DNA from: Fallopia convolvulus
Taxonomy: Eukaryota; Streptophyta; Magnoliopsida; Caryophyllales; Polygonaceae
NCBI GenBank assembly: GCA_964016875.1
Contig: OZ024723.1
Span: 16,611,957-16,675,956, forward strand
Reading direction: 5' to 3'
Length of the DNA stretch: 64,000 bases
Under the pieces are notes generated by a model that made no database searches, was not told the DNA's origin, and saw nothing but the letters and a program-made list of their open reading frames with translations. Of this stretch, positions 23,482-34,369 are shown piece after piece (position 1 is the first letter of the stretch; each line of letters starts with the position of its first letter). Both the position numbers and the translations under genes were made by a program.

Positions 23482-24952
23482 GTATAGTTTTTAGTAGGTT
23501 TTCTTAGTTTATTAGGACTAGTTTTGATAAGTTTAGGGTTAGTTTTGTGTGTTTTTAGATGGTTTTGCATATTTTGTGAAAAGTATGGAAGCTACTCCGT
23601 TTTGTGTATTTTTGTAGGTTTTAGCAAGGAAACGGTGCTGTTTGGAGCTAAATTTGGAATGATATGGTGAAGGACGGAAGAATGCGAGACGAGAGAGTCG
23701 AAGTTAAGTTTTTGAAGTTGAAGTGTTGAAGAAGCCAAGCCCAGGCTCGTTAATGAGGTTGTAAGGGCTCGTTAACGAGGTTACGAGATAGGTTTTTCGA
23801 GGAATCTTAGTGATATCCTACCGATCCTATGCGCGAATTTATTCCGTATCGGTAGAGTGTTTTTAATGAGTTTTTGGGTTATTATATTATGTATTTTAGG
23901 TCTTGTTAGCTTTCTAGATTTTATTTCTATCTTTTTAGAGTTAGTTTCTATCTTTTAGGAAAGTTTTTTATATTCTAGCCTTTTTATTTTCTAGCCTTAT
24001 TAGTATAAATACCCTTCTTTATAGCTTAGAATAGGAGTAGCAAGTAGAGAAGGAGGAAGAGCCGAGAGAGAGAGAGAGAGAGGAGTCAGGACGAGATCGA
24101 GCACGGTGGACGAGAGTTGCCGGGGTCGTTAATCACGGTTTTCGATTCGGTGTTTTGTATTTTTCGGTTTCTTCTGAATTCTGTAAGACGATTGTTTTTC
24201 TTATTAATTTGAAGTAGTTGTTTTGTTTTCAATGTTTTCTCTTATTGAATTTATTTGCTTCTTAGTTATGAGTAGTGAGTAGTTTTCTTATCTAGGGTCG
24301 GGGTTTAAACCCGGCATAGTTATACATGGTTTGATGAGTAAGATGATGTGTTGAATGCCTTATATCTATTTTTTAGATTGCTTGTTGTGTTTATGCCTAG
24401 ATGAAAGTCAAGGTAATTTGAGTTTTTAACTTGATTGAAAGAGAAATTTATAGATTTGAAGGTTGATATTGTTTGAATACGAAAGTTTCGAGCTTTAGAT
24501 CCAACACAAGTGATTAAGTGAATTAATTTTATGAGAGTAGATTAATTGGCTTGCTAGTCAATGAAAGTTGATGAATTTATCTATTTAAATGCATAATCTT
24601 TTATCTTCTTACAATTTTATATGCATGGCTATGTCGTGGTAACCCTTGTCCTAGATCTTTGTTTTTATTTGAATTCTCCTAGATTATATTCGTTACTGAG
24701 TTTGTAGCCTCGGTACCGAACCTGTTTAGTTCGTTAGTGTTAGTTAGTTGTTTGCGGTGGTTCGTTAACGACCCTGACGAAGTCGTTAACGAGGCTGGTC
24801 GTGAGTGTTTTTGTTTGTTTTTGTTTGATTTTCGTTATTAATAGTTGATAGATAAACAAACCTTGCTTCTCGTGGAACGATCCTGACTCCCCTATACTCA
24901 GTGGGGTCTTCTTATAAATTTATTTGTTGTCTAGAGTGAAGGCCCGTCAACA
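23476..24952 (+). repeat. 5' LTR of the Athila-like element
   Basis: Nearly identical to 36534-38006 (a few percent difference) and lacks the first 8 bp of the intact 3' LTR. Ends CCCGTCAACA. Contains a GA microsatellite at about 24064-24086. Confidence 0.88.
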
Positions 24953-24954
24953 AA

Positions 24955-24972
24955 TTGCGCCGTTGCCGGGGA
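24955..24972 (+). other. Primer-binding site (tRNA-Asp type)
   Basis: TTGCGCCGTTGCCGGGGA two bases after the LTR. It differs at one position from TGGCGCCGTTGCCGGGGA, the usual Athila PBS. Confidence 0.85.
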
Positions 24973-25111
24973 GGCAACGAGTTTGTTTGTTTATCTGTGG
25001 GTCTGGGAATAGCCCGACCGCATTTTTATTTTTAATTTTTGTTTTCTTTTTCTGTTTTCTCAGCGTACGCCGGTAGGACGTCGAAGGCTCGAATTTGACA
25101 ACGCTGGTTAT

Positions 25112-25599
25112 TGTTTGAACCAAAATTTACCAAAGGTAAAACCTTGGCTTAGATCGGGCCTTGATCGAATGAACTAAGAAGAATATGAACGAAGGTGTGT
25201 GTTTTATTGATGTAGAAATCAGAAGAAATTGTGTGAATCAAGCGTCCCTTTCCCCTAAGGGTTACATTGGCTTATATAGCCCTCTAGAGCATATCCTATC
25301 TTAATAAGAGATATAATCTTATCCTTAACTAACAAATCTCGGTGTATTTCTATCTTATAATGAATAAAATCTGGAGAAAAATCTATCTTGTAACAAACAT
25401 ATCTCGGACCCTCTCTCCTCCAACCGACTTAAACAATCCCGATTATCTTCCGTAATTCTGTGTGCGTTGGAGATACTCTGTCTATGGGTCGACGCGTCTT
25501 TGCCTAAAATCTGGGTCGAACAATACCTTGTAGCTGCAAGGCATTAGGCCTTCCCTGGTGATGGGTTGCCTCCTGTTTGGATTTTTTCTGGGTCCAACA
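25112..25599 (-). repeat. 3' LTR of the Tat-like element
   Basis: Plus-strand left LTR, TGTTTG...CCAACA. Read on the minus strand it is preceded by a purine-rich TTTGGGGTAT at about 25600-25609. Confidence 0.92.
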
Positions 25600-26429
25600 A
25601 TACCCCAAATTCATCTCGGTCGTTGAGGCGACGAGACGGGCTAGATGGATTTCATGTCTTCGATAGGATCCTTCATCATTTGCAAGAGTTGTTCGTTGAT
25701 ATAAGCGATCGAGTTTCTGGCCAGTAGACGTTTACAGAACAGAAGTGTTTACTAGAGGCATAGACTCCATCGAAGTCGTCAGCTACAGACACGGACTTGA
25801 CCGAAGCTACTTGCCGCCGGCGTTGGTGTGATCGAAGTTGTGTAGCCTTGGGCGTTTAACTTGATGAAAACCGTTAGCGTTGGGCGTTAACCTGATCGAA
25901 GTCGCTAGTCCATAGCATGGACTCAAATCAAGTCACAAACCAGGAGCTTCCACTCGTTGTCGTGCAAAGGTGATGCTTGAGAAACTGGAGGTCTATGTTT
26001 CGGATCGAGAGCCTATGTCTTGGAAGCTGTGTTCTGAAGCGACTCTTAAGGTAGTACACCCGGCTGGTTTTGTAGGTCTGCATCGGAGATTCTCCGCGTA
26101 AGAAAGCGAATACTTGATGAGTTATACTGTGCTCGGGAAGAGAAGCTGTGAGAAGCTGTCAAAAAGGTGACCCAGTGTTTGGTCAACATGGTAATTAGCG
26201 TGGTTGCTTAGTTTTCGATAAAGCCTCGCCTGGAGATTCTTCAAGACTTTGTTGATGAAAAGAACGATCGTTGGGACTTACTAGCGTAGTAGGATACCTT
26301 TGTCAAGTACTATTCACTCGGTACCCCAGCATTAGGATCTTCTTTTCCGGTGGGAGACTGAATCACTGTTTGACAGGTGGCGTTGAGAGTCGTTGAGCAA
26401 CTCAATCGTTCTCGTCGCCGTGCCTCCAC

Positions 26430-27219
26430 AAGATGCATTCACCAAGCGCTTGCCGGCGATGTCCATCCCCCATCGCATGAATGACCAGGGAGTGATGGAT
26501 GGGTGGAGAATCTCTGGCTGCTGATGTGGGATTGGTGTGTGCCGCTGGCATGCCTCGCACGACTGCGCATACTTAGTGGCATCCTGGCGAATGGTGGGCC
26601 AATACCACCCCTGCCTCAGGATCTTGTTGGCAAGATTTCAACCCCCAGTATGGTTGCCGCAATCTCCGCTGTGTACCTCGCAGCGTAGGAACCAATCAAT
26701 GTATAGCTTGGTCCAATGGTCGCCGGAACTGACCCCTGGACTGGTGGATGCTTGGAGAATATCCGGGGTGAGCTGCTCTGGTGGTGATTTAGCGGCCTGC
26801 GTCGCCGATGTTTCTTTTATAGCCGACTGTAATAAGTGGACTAATGGTATATTATCATACTCCCTGGGGTCTGTTTGAAGACTTGGTAGTTTTTTGGCCC
26901 GGGGCCTAAAACCGTTGTGGCGTTCGTTTTGGATAGTTTTGACGCCCCGTGAATGGCGCATTATAGTATTTGCTATTACCTGTCTACATTGAAAAAACAG
27001 TTTTGCATAATATGTTAGCATGATTAGGTTCCTAGAGAATCTCCAGGAATTCGTTGCCCGTGGATAGGGTAAATCTCCAGGAATTCGTTGCCCGTGGATA
27101 GGGTACGCGTTGGAGTTTAGCGTTTCAAGAGGGAGTCTTGGTGCTCTTCTCATTAGCGACTTACTGTGAGTCTCGCGTTGGATCACGTTTTGCGCGTTGA
27201 GTGCTTCAGTTTTCTGCAA
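26430..27219 (-). pseudogene. Integrase fragment (H2C2 finger, start of core)
   Basis: Minus-strand reading contains WTKLYIDWFLRCEVHSG and GNHTGG, then (with a frame break near 26640) LANKILRQGWYWPTIRQDA, YAQSCEACQRH and, further on, WGMDIAGK. These are the zinc-binding domain and first core motif of a Ty3/Gypsy integrase of the Tat type. The rest of the core, with the D-D-E residues, is missing. Confidence 0.7.
27038..27105 (+). repeat. 34-bp tandem duplication
   Basis: Two identical units starting AATCTCCAGGAATTCGTTGC, period 34 bp. Confidence 0.9.
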
Positions 27220-27405
27220 AGGGCCGTGCGTAGTTAGTTACGATTAGGCTACCTTTGGCCACTGCCAAGCGCGTTCTTGGGCAGTGGATCCTTAAATTAG
27301 GATGTAGTGTCATCGCGGCGTCCCACGCATATGGCCTGGGTTAAGTGCTATAGCTTTCCCCTTCCCGTACTAATCGGATGTTTCGTTAAATCGGAATTAG
27401 ATAGG

Positions 27406-27690
27406 GGGTAACCAACTTATGGGTTACTTCGTCGACGTTGTGTGCGTGATGACTTCGCCATTTCTAGACGGTATTACCATGTGTCTTAACAGTGGTATTT
27501 AGTGTATGTGACGCGTCTCATGTTGTATGTAACTTTGATTAGCGTATGGGTAACCATCTTATGGGTTACTTCATCAACGTTGATGATTTCGTCGTTTTCA
27601 GACGGTATAACCATGTGTCATCACAGTGGTTTTTGGCGTTCGGCGCGTCTCATGTTGTATGCAACGTTGATTAGCGCATGTTCGCGTTTA
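27406..27690 (+). repeat. About 140-bp tandem duplication
   Basis: Two diverged units, 27406-27545 and 27546-27690, sharing GGTAACCA, TTATGGGTTACTTC, AGACGGTAT and GCGTCTCATGTTGTATG in the same order. Non-coding part of the Tat-like element. Confidence 0.8.
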
Positions 27691-27811
27691 TGAGCAATAA
27701 GAGAGTGTGCAAGAATGGGAGAATATTTTCTCGCAAATCATTATGTAAAAATATGTGAAATAAACTTTATAAACTAGGAATTTAAAAAGTCAAAACTGGC
27801 CTAAAGATTCT

Positions 27812-28177
27812 CTAAGCGAAAGCTAAGAAATGTCTAGAGATGAAACATGATAGTGAATCAGTTAGAAGCAATACCTTTTGAGACGGGTTGCGTTCTCGAT
27901 CCTCTCCATTGGTGTCATCATCTTCGATCCAGATTTCCTGAGATGGCGCTCGGCGTTGGTTAGCCGCTGACCGGAGATTAACTGGAGGATTCTTGTCGTG
28001 GGAAACTTCTCTGTGGCGGACTCGGCCAATGGGATCCGGAGTCGTGTCTCGTCGTGCGGGTGTCTTGTCTCGAGGGTCCGTCATCTCCTCATCCTGAGAT
28101 CGAACGCCTTGGTTCTCAAGGTTTTGGTCATCACCGGTGATCGGGGTCTTAGGGCTTTCTTCTCCGTTCCCGGCCAT
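27812..28177 (-). pseudogene. gag N-terminal fragment (Tat-like)
   Basis: Starts at an ATG (28177) giving MAGNGEESPKT, a low-complexity acidic/basic leader like that at the start of other Tat gag proteins. The capsid domain does not follow, so gag is truncated. Position directly after the PBS supports the call. Confidence 0.5.
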
Positions 28178-28237
28178 CGTGTTACTCGATCCGAAAGGAT
28201 GTAGAATGGTAATTCTCCTGATGATTGTATCGATCAC

Positions 28238-28256
28238 GACCCCACGCTGGGCGCCA
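28238..28256 (-). other. Primer-binding site of the Tat-like element
   Basis: On the minus strand TGGCGCCCAGCGTGGGGTC follows the LTR after a few bases. This TGGCGCCCA-type PBS is typical of Tat/Ogre lineage elements. Confidence 0.85.
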
Positions 28257-28259
28257 AAT

Positions 28260-28747
28260 TGTTTGAACCAAAATTTACCAAAGGTAGAACCTTGGCTTAG
28301 ATCGGGCCTTGATCGAATGAACTAAGAAGAATGCGAACGAAGGTGTGTGTTTTATTGATGTAGAAATCAGAAGAAATTGTGTGAATCGAGCTCCCTTTCC
28401 CCTAAGGGTTACATTGGCTTATATAGCCCTCTAGAGCATATCCTATCTTAATAAGAGATATAATCTTATCCTTAACTAACAAATCTCGGTGTATTTCTAT
28501 CTTATAATGAATAAAATCTGGAGAAAAATCTATCTTGTAACAAACATATCTCGGACCCTCTCTCCTCCAACCGACTTAAACAATCCCGATTATCTTCCGT
28601 AATTCTGTGTGCGTTGGAGATAATCTGTCTATGGGTCGACGCGTCTTTACCTAAAATTTGGGTCGAACAATACCTTGTAGCTGCAAGGCATTAGGCCTTC
28701 CCTGGTGATGGGCTGCCTCCTGTTTGGATTTTTTTCTGGGTCCAACA
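28260..28747 (-). repeat. 5' LTR of the Tat-like element
   Basis: Same length as the left LTR, with about nine differences. Adjacent to the PBS. Confidence 0.92.
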
Positions 28748-28803
28748 GTTATTATTCAGAACCTGAACGTTCCCTGCACCGTAGACGCTGAGAGAACCGA
28801 GCC

Positions 28804-31530
28804 ATGGCCACACCTGAAGAGATGGCTCGTCAGTTGGAAGTCCTCCAAAACCAGATGGAGGCATTGAAAACTGAGAAGCAAGACATTGCTGCCGAGGCTG
28901 AGCGTCAACGAGCTAACAATGCTCGTCTACAGGAAGAGCTGAATGCCTATCCGAGGAATGTCAAACAATACATGCACCTAGAATTGAAGGTGCCAGAGTC
29001 CCCAATTGTGCTTCTGGAGATAGAGAAACCATTTGAGATTAAGTCTCAATTTATATCCTTGATTAAGCGGGCTCAGTTTGAAGGGAAACCTTCTGAGTGC
29101 CCTATGGAGCATATTAGAAATTTTCTTGATTTATGTGACACCATAGCTGCCGAAGGTGTCTCACTTGAATATGTTCTGTTAAAAGCTTTCAGGTGGTCTC
29201 TTACTGGAAAGGCCCTGAGCTGGTTGGAGAGCTTACCTTCTAAGTCTATCAACACTTGGAAAGCTTTGTATGATCAATTTCTTACAAAGTTTTTCCCTCC
29301 TGCTAAGACAACGGAGTTGAGAAAACACATCACCTCCTATCACCAGCTGCCTAATGAGACCTTTGTTGAAACCTGGGAAAGATTTAAGGAGATGCTTAGA
29401 CAGTGTCCCACTCACGGGCAACCTTTATATGTTCTTCAAGAAATCTTTTTCTAGGGTATCAATGCAGAGACCAAGAACCGCATCAACACACATCCAGCGT
29501 GCGGTTTTATAGAGATGAACCCTACGGCTGCATGGGAATTGCTGGATAAGTTGTCCAATTATGATGCCATGTATGGAACCCAGCAATCTACCTAGCCCCA
29601 GAAACGTCTCTACGTGCCTAACCGAGAAGAAGTTGACTCAGATGTCAAAAATCAATTTTTGCAAGATGAGGTCAACCGCTTGAAGAAACAGGTAAGTTTT
29701 CTGAAGTTCTCTCAATCCTGTCAAGAGTGTGGCTCTTCTGCCCATAGTACTTCTGCTTGCACTAACATAGAGCAGGTAAGAGCCGCTGAGACAATTGCTG
29801 AAATGAATTACATGAGAGGCCCATACAGGAACCAGCCTAGTAATTTTGACAGGTCAAACAACTATCAGACGTGGGGCAATCAAAATCAAAATCAAAGCTA
29901 TGTAACTCCTCCACCGGATAGACGACCTGCACCTTATCGACCTCCAAGCCATCAGGAGCCACCATCATGGGTACAAGGGTTATAGGAAAGCATTAATGGA
30001 GTCCACAACAAAGTTAATGAAGTTCAACCTAACCTTAACTACCAAAATAAAAGATGGGGAGAGTTCGATGTATGGAAGAAAAATGTTGATTCCCAACTAG
30101 GGAACCTTGCTGCACAGATTCCGAGGCCACAAGGGCAACTTCCGGGCCGTCCCGAAGAAAACCCTAAAGGACAGATAGCAGCGGTACACCTTAGGAGCGG
30201 AAAGACACTACCGGAGCGTGTCCAAACTAAGGAAAAGACGGAAGAGGACGCCACGGTTCAGCTCGGTAACGAGCCAGCGAGGGCAAGTACCTAACCAGCA
30301 TACCGTGGTGACGAGGCTCCGAGGGCACCTAACGACCCTAGTCCAGGTAAGTTTTCTAATCCGAGCCCTCCTCTCAATCCCAGAGTAGTTAACGACCCCA
30401 CTAAGGTCGGTAACGACCCGCCGAGCATAACCAACGACCCTATTGTCGACCCGGTAGCATCACCTCTCGAGCCTAACTTGGTTCCGAGAATGGTGAAATC
30501 TCTTCCATTTCCCACTAAGAAATCTGTGGACTCTACTAAGAGTAAGTTCAAGCGTTTCGTAAAGATTCTTCAGGGCATTAATATTTCCATCCCATTCGCT
30601 GAGGCCCTAAGCGAAATGCCGGCTTACACGAAATTTTTGAAAGATATTCTTAGCAGGAAAAGATCCATTACAGAGTTGCAGGATGAAGTCCGATCTATAG
30701 CTCTACCAGAAAAGCTAGGAGACCCAGGGAGATTTGCAATAACGATTGGTATAGGCGACCACAAATTCAAAGCCTTATGTGATCTGGGAGCCAGTTCTAG
30801 TTTACTCCCTCTCTCAATCTGGTCTAAAGCTAACATGGGAACACTAGAGCCTGTAGATATGAATCTCTACATGGCAGACGGATCATGCGTCAAAGCCACA
30901 TGAGTAGTGGATGACTATCCTATTCAAGTCGGGAAATTCTTTATACCGAATGATTTCATCATCCTCGACATGCCTGAAGATCCTCACGTCCCCATTATCC
31001 TAGGCAGACCATTCTTAGCCACGACAGGTGCTAGGGTCAATGTACGGAAAGGACTTCTCACTTTTGATATCGGGGAAGAACGCGTGGAGTTCAGCTTGGA
31101 TCAAAATGCTAATGACCCAACTGCGGTTGCACAAATCGAGTTGACCAAGCCTGAACTCGACACATCCACCGATCCTCCTCCAATTATCAAAACAGACGAG
31201 AATAGCATGCAAGTCCCTACCGAATCTCATTGGCCCACCACCGAGTCCCACATGCAAGGGTATAATCAAGGTGAGTACTCTAACTATGAATTCGCTAATG
31301 CCGGTTATGATTATTCTTCATACTTTATTCCTACACCATGCCCCATTATATGTGCTACAGATGAATCCAGACCACCTTGGTTTTTGGATTTCACTAACCA
31401 TTATGTAGGAATATCGGGCATACTGATAGAAGATGAAGGACCAAATTTAGTGACTCAAGCTAATAACGCCTACAAAGCCAAGTATGGGGTACCAAAAGAC
31501 CCCAACACAGCTGCAAAAGAGCCACCTTGA
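28804..31530 (+). pseudogene. Athila-type gag-protease with five in-frame stops
   Basis: One continuous reading frame interrupted only by stop codons (TAG near 29452, 29593 and 29983, TAA near 30292, TGA near 30901). It starts MATPEEMARQLEVLQNQ with a coiled-coil-like leader. The capsid-type gag domain covers 29040-29450 (FEGKPSECPMEHIRNFLDLC, ALSWLESLPSKSINTWKALY, FPPAKT). A zinc-knuckle-like CQECGSSAHSTSAC lies at about 29722. The aspartic protease is at 30740-31060 with ALCDLGASSSLLPLSIW and the flap/ILGRPFLAT motif. Reverse transcriptase should follow, but instead there is a short Pro/Asp-rich tail ending at 31528-31530. The start is the first ATG in a good context (GAGCCATGG). Confidence 0.85.
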
Positions 31531-32863
31531 GCCAAGGTAAGTACGTCGGGCTAACGACGTTAAAAATAGCGCTTACGGGAGGCAACCCGCTTTTAGTATA
31601 GACTAGATTTTTCTTTTCTTTTAGATCTTTTTTCCTAGCTTTCTTTTGAGTTTTTTAGTAGTTTTTAGGATAGAAAAAAATATGATAAATTTTGAGCTAA
31701 CAAGATGTAGGAGAAGGGCTCGAAAATCATTCAAGGAGGCTACGGTAGCTCGTTAACGACCCACCTAGGGTCGTTAACGACCCGGTTTGGCGAACCGACT
31801 CGGGCAGGTAAGTTTTATTTAACCCTAATCTATCTTCTATCTTCTACCGTATCTTTTATCTACCCTAGCCGCCACTACCTATCCCTCCCCTCCTATTTCT
31901 ACCCTCTCCTATTTAACCCTTCTAAAACTCCCAAAATCCTACTCTCAAATCCTCAAATCCCAAGCTCCAAATCCCTCAAAATTCTACCGACAACCCTTCA
32001 CCACCGATCGGAATCCCACCTCCACCGAACCTCGGAAAACGCATTGTTACCGAAGCCCGCCGCCTCAGTTTTCCCACCGACGAGATCCAAGCTCGTTAAT
32101 CCATCCAAATTCGATCTTTTGTTCTTCAATTTCTCAATCTTCCGGTATGATTTCTGAACCCTAACTCTTTATTGCATGATTCATTGTTTTTAGGGTAGAA
32201 ATTTCATATCTAGATTGTGTTTATAGAGGTGATTTTTCGGGTCGAAATTGCATGTTTATTCTTTCCTATGAATTTTATTTCGTACATTGGTAGTAATTCT
32301 CGATCTAGGGAAAGTTATTCATGCTAGATTCTCCATTGCAAAAATTTGATTTGAAAAGCATGAATGTTCTTGTTCTAGAAATTGAGTTTGATCTTTACCA
32401 TGTTAATTTTTGGGCAATTCTAGCATGTTCGGGATGGGTAGTTGAGTAAGTATGGGGTGCGTATACCCGATTGTGTGTCTAGTGAAGGATTATAGAGGAT
32501 GTATGCTTGATTTATGGCTTAAAATTAGAGTTAATTCCACTCGGATTCTGCGAACTGGTTCTCGGCAGTTCATTAACGACCCGCCCAGGCTCGTTAACGA
32601 CCCGCCCAGGCTCGTTAACGACCCTGCGTAGTCTCAAAGCTTAAAAACCAGTACAGAACAAGTTACCGACCCAACTGGGTAGTTAACGAATAATTCCGAG
32701 GGTCATTCCGAGACCAAGTATGGGGTCTCTTGTCTATCTACTTGAGTAGATCTTATCTTGGAAAAATCATAATTGTTTTGTAGATCACATCGCAAGTTCA
32801 AGCAGAGCCGCTACCCGAGCCCAGAAGAAGAGGAGGAATCAGAGATCCCCATCTCCACCTCGC
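31531..32863 (+). other. Athila post-pol spacer and env-ORF leader
   Basis: Begins with the Athila-typical stretch containing CTAACGACGTTAAA and GGGAGGCAACCCG. Three near-tandem copies of CGTTAACGACCCGCCCAGGC lie at about 32573-32625. A possible intron runs from about 32143 (GGTATGATT) to the TGTAG at about 32784. Athila-type downstream ORFs are expressed from spliced RNA, so this is plausible but unproven. Confidence 0.55.
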
Positions 32864-34369
32864 ATGGATAATGTGATCTTGCGCACTCAAGGGCAAGCAG
32901 ACCGATACAACGCCATCCTAAACAAGGACCACAACACTCGGTGGTTTTCAAGGACGAGTGCCAAGCAAACGGGGATCTACGAAGATGTCAAAGAGGCTTT
33001 CACTATTCTAGGAGTGCCTCACTTGCTGAAGAAGGAGACTTTACCACACTTTCCGGCTCTCACATCCGAGTTTCTAGCTACTCTAGAAACAAGTTTTCCG
33101 ACGAAGACTTCGGCGGGACGCATCCGGTTCAGGCTCGGTAATGTGAACCGAGAGTACACTTTGGCGGAGTTCAATGCCATTCTAGAGCTCCCAAACCCTT
33201 CTCGAGATTACAGTCTCAAAGATTTCAAGGTGACAAGGACTTGGAGTTACATCACCAGGGAGGTAGAGTCCTCCTCTGCGGCATTGTCCGGGGCAAGCAT
33301 CATCAACCCCATATTCAGGATCATCCTCCGAGTTCTCGCCGCTACATTCTGGCCTAAGAGAGAGCTGAACAGGCCAACAAGGACGGAGGTTGCATGTCTT
33401 CGCACCATTCTTTTCGAGGAGCCCGCCCCATTGAACTTAGGGTATGAGTGGCTTTATTATATAGAGAAATCAACCAAGTCAAAGGAAGTATGGTGCGGGA
33501 ATTTGGTTAGTCTCATAGCAACCAATCTTGGAGTCGATCTCACTCGTCACACACCGGCTCATGCTCAACTCCTCAACAAGAATTATTGGTATAGCTCCGG
33601 TATTTTCATTCAAGCCGAGGGAGGGTTCAAGACAAAAGTTCAAGATCGCATTGTTGTACCCACCCTAGACAAATTAGAGCTACTCTATGTACCAAATTGG
33701 TACGAGGCATGGACGGGGCATGCATTCCCGTTAGAGCCCAAGCCGGAGGATGAGCTATCACTTAGGCCGTGTGAGACAAGATTTGAGCGAGAAGGAGAAG
33801 CAATGGATGAAGAAGAAGATGAGACTGACGAGGCTGACACAGAGGGAGGTACAGAGGAGCTCAACCTCGAGGACGAAGACCTCGATACAAAAGTTTTGGA
33901 CACCAATGTCTTCGTTGACGAGCCCACCAGGGTCGTTACCGACCATTTCCAGACCTCTACCGATGCTCCTACCGAGGCATATAGCTTCGGTAACGACCCA
34001 CCGAGAGCATCTACCGACCCCCCGCAGCCTACTATCGACCCTAATTCCTATTGACTCATTCCATTCAACCCAGTACTTTACCAAGACCACTTTCATCCTC
34101 ACTATCAACCACCTCCTCAACCCGAGTACACTGGATCGAGTATCCCGCCTCCATGGGCCGAAGACCTTTCATCTCAGATGCAACAGCTAAACCTTCAGCA
34201 GACACACGTTCATCGGAGGATGGATAGATGGGAGAGTGTCTATTCAGCTCGCATGGCAATGGAGGATGAGAGGCATCATCATAGAGAGGTGGACGATGCA
34301 GAGCACTGGAGGACGCTGTACGACTTCATGGGGAACTTCGAGCACTACTTTCCTCCACCGAACCGTTGA
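32864..34369 (+). pseudogene. ATHILA ORF-1-type (env-position) protein, one in-frame stop
   Basis: Open for 396 codons from the ATG at 32864 to TGA at 34052-34054, and continues in the same frame to the stop after FEHYFPPPNR (34369). The N-terminal half resembles the ATHILA ORF-1 / putative plant transposon protein domain (FTILGVPHLL, FRLGNVNREYTLAEFNAIL and a conserved W/Y-rich segment ending WYEAWTGHAFP). The C-terminal half is acidic and contains repeated DPP/NDP units. Such ORFs sit at the env position of Athila elements but have no demonstrated viral-entry role; I see no clear signal peptide or membrane span. The upstream frame is open for about 25 codons and may belong to it via splicing. 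Confidence 0.7.

Larger units (their letters stand above)
25112..28747 (-). mobile_element. Non-autonomous Tat-like LTR retrotransposon
   Basis: Two 488-bp LTRs (about 98 percent alike) beginning TGTTTGAACC and ending GGTCCAACA on the plus strand, flanked by a perfect 5-bp duplication GTTAT at 25107-25111 and 28748-28752. The PBS next to the right LTR shows that transcription runs on the minus strand. The 2.66-kb interior has a short gag-like N-terminus, a piece of integrase, and non-coding duplications, and no complete gene. It sits in the leader of the Athila-like element. Confidence 0.92.

Noticed and set aside
32864..34369. Env-position ORF as a functional viral envelope gene
   Set aside because: I see no clear signal peptide, membrane span or fusion-type features. 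It matches the ATHILA ORF-1 type and is interrupted.
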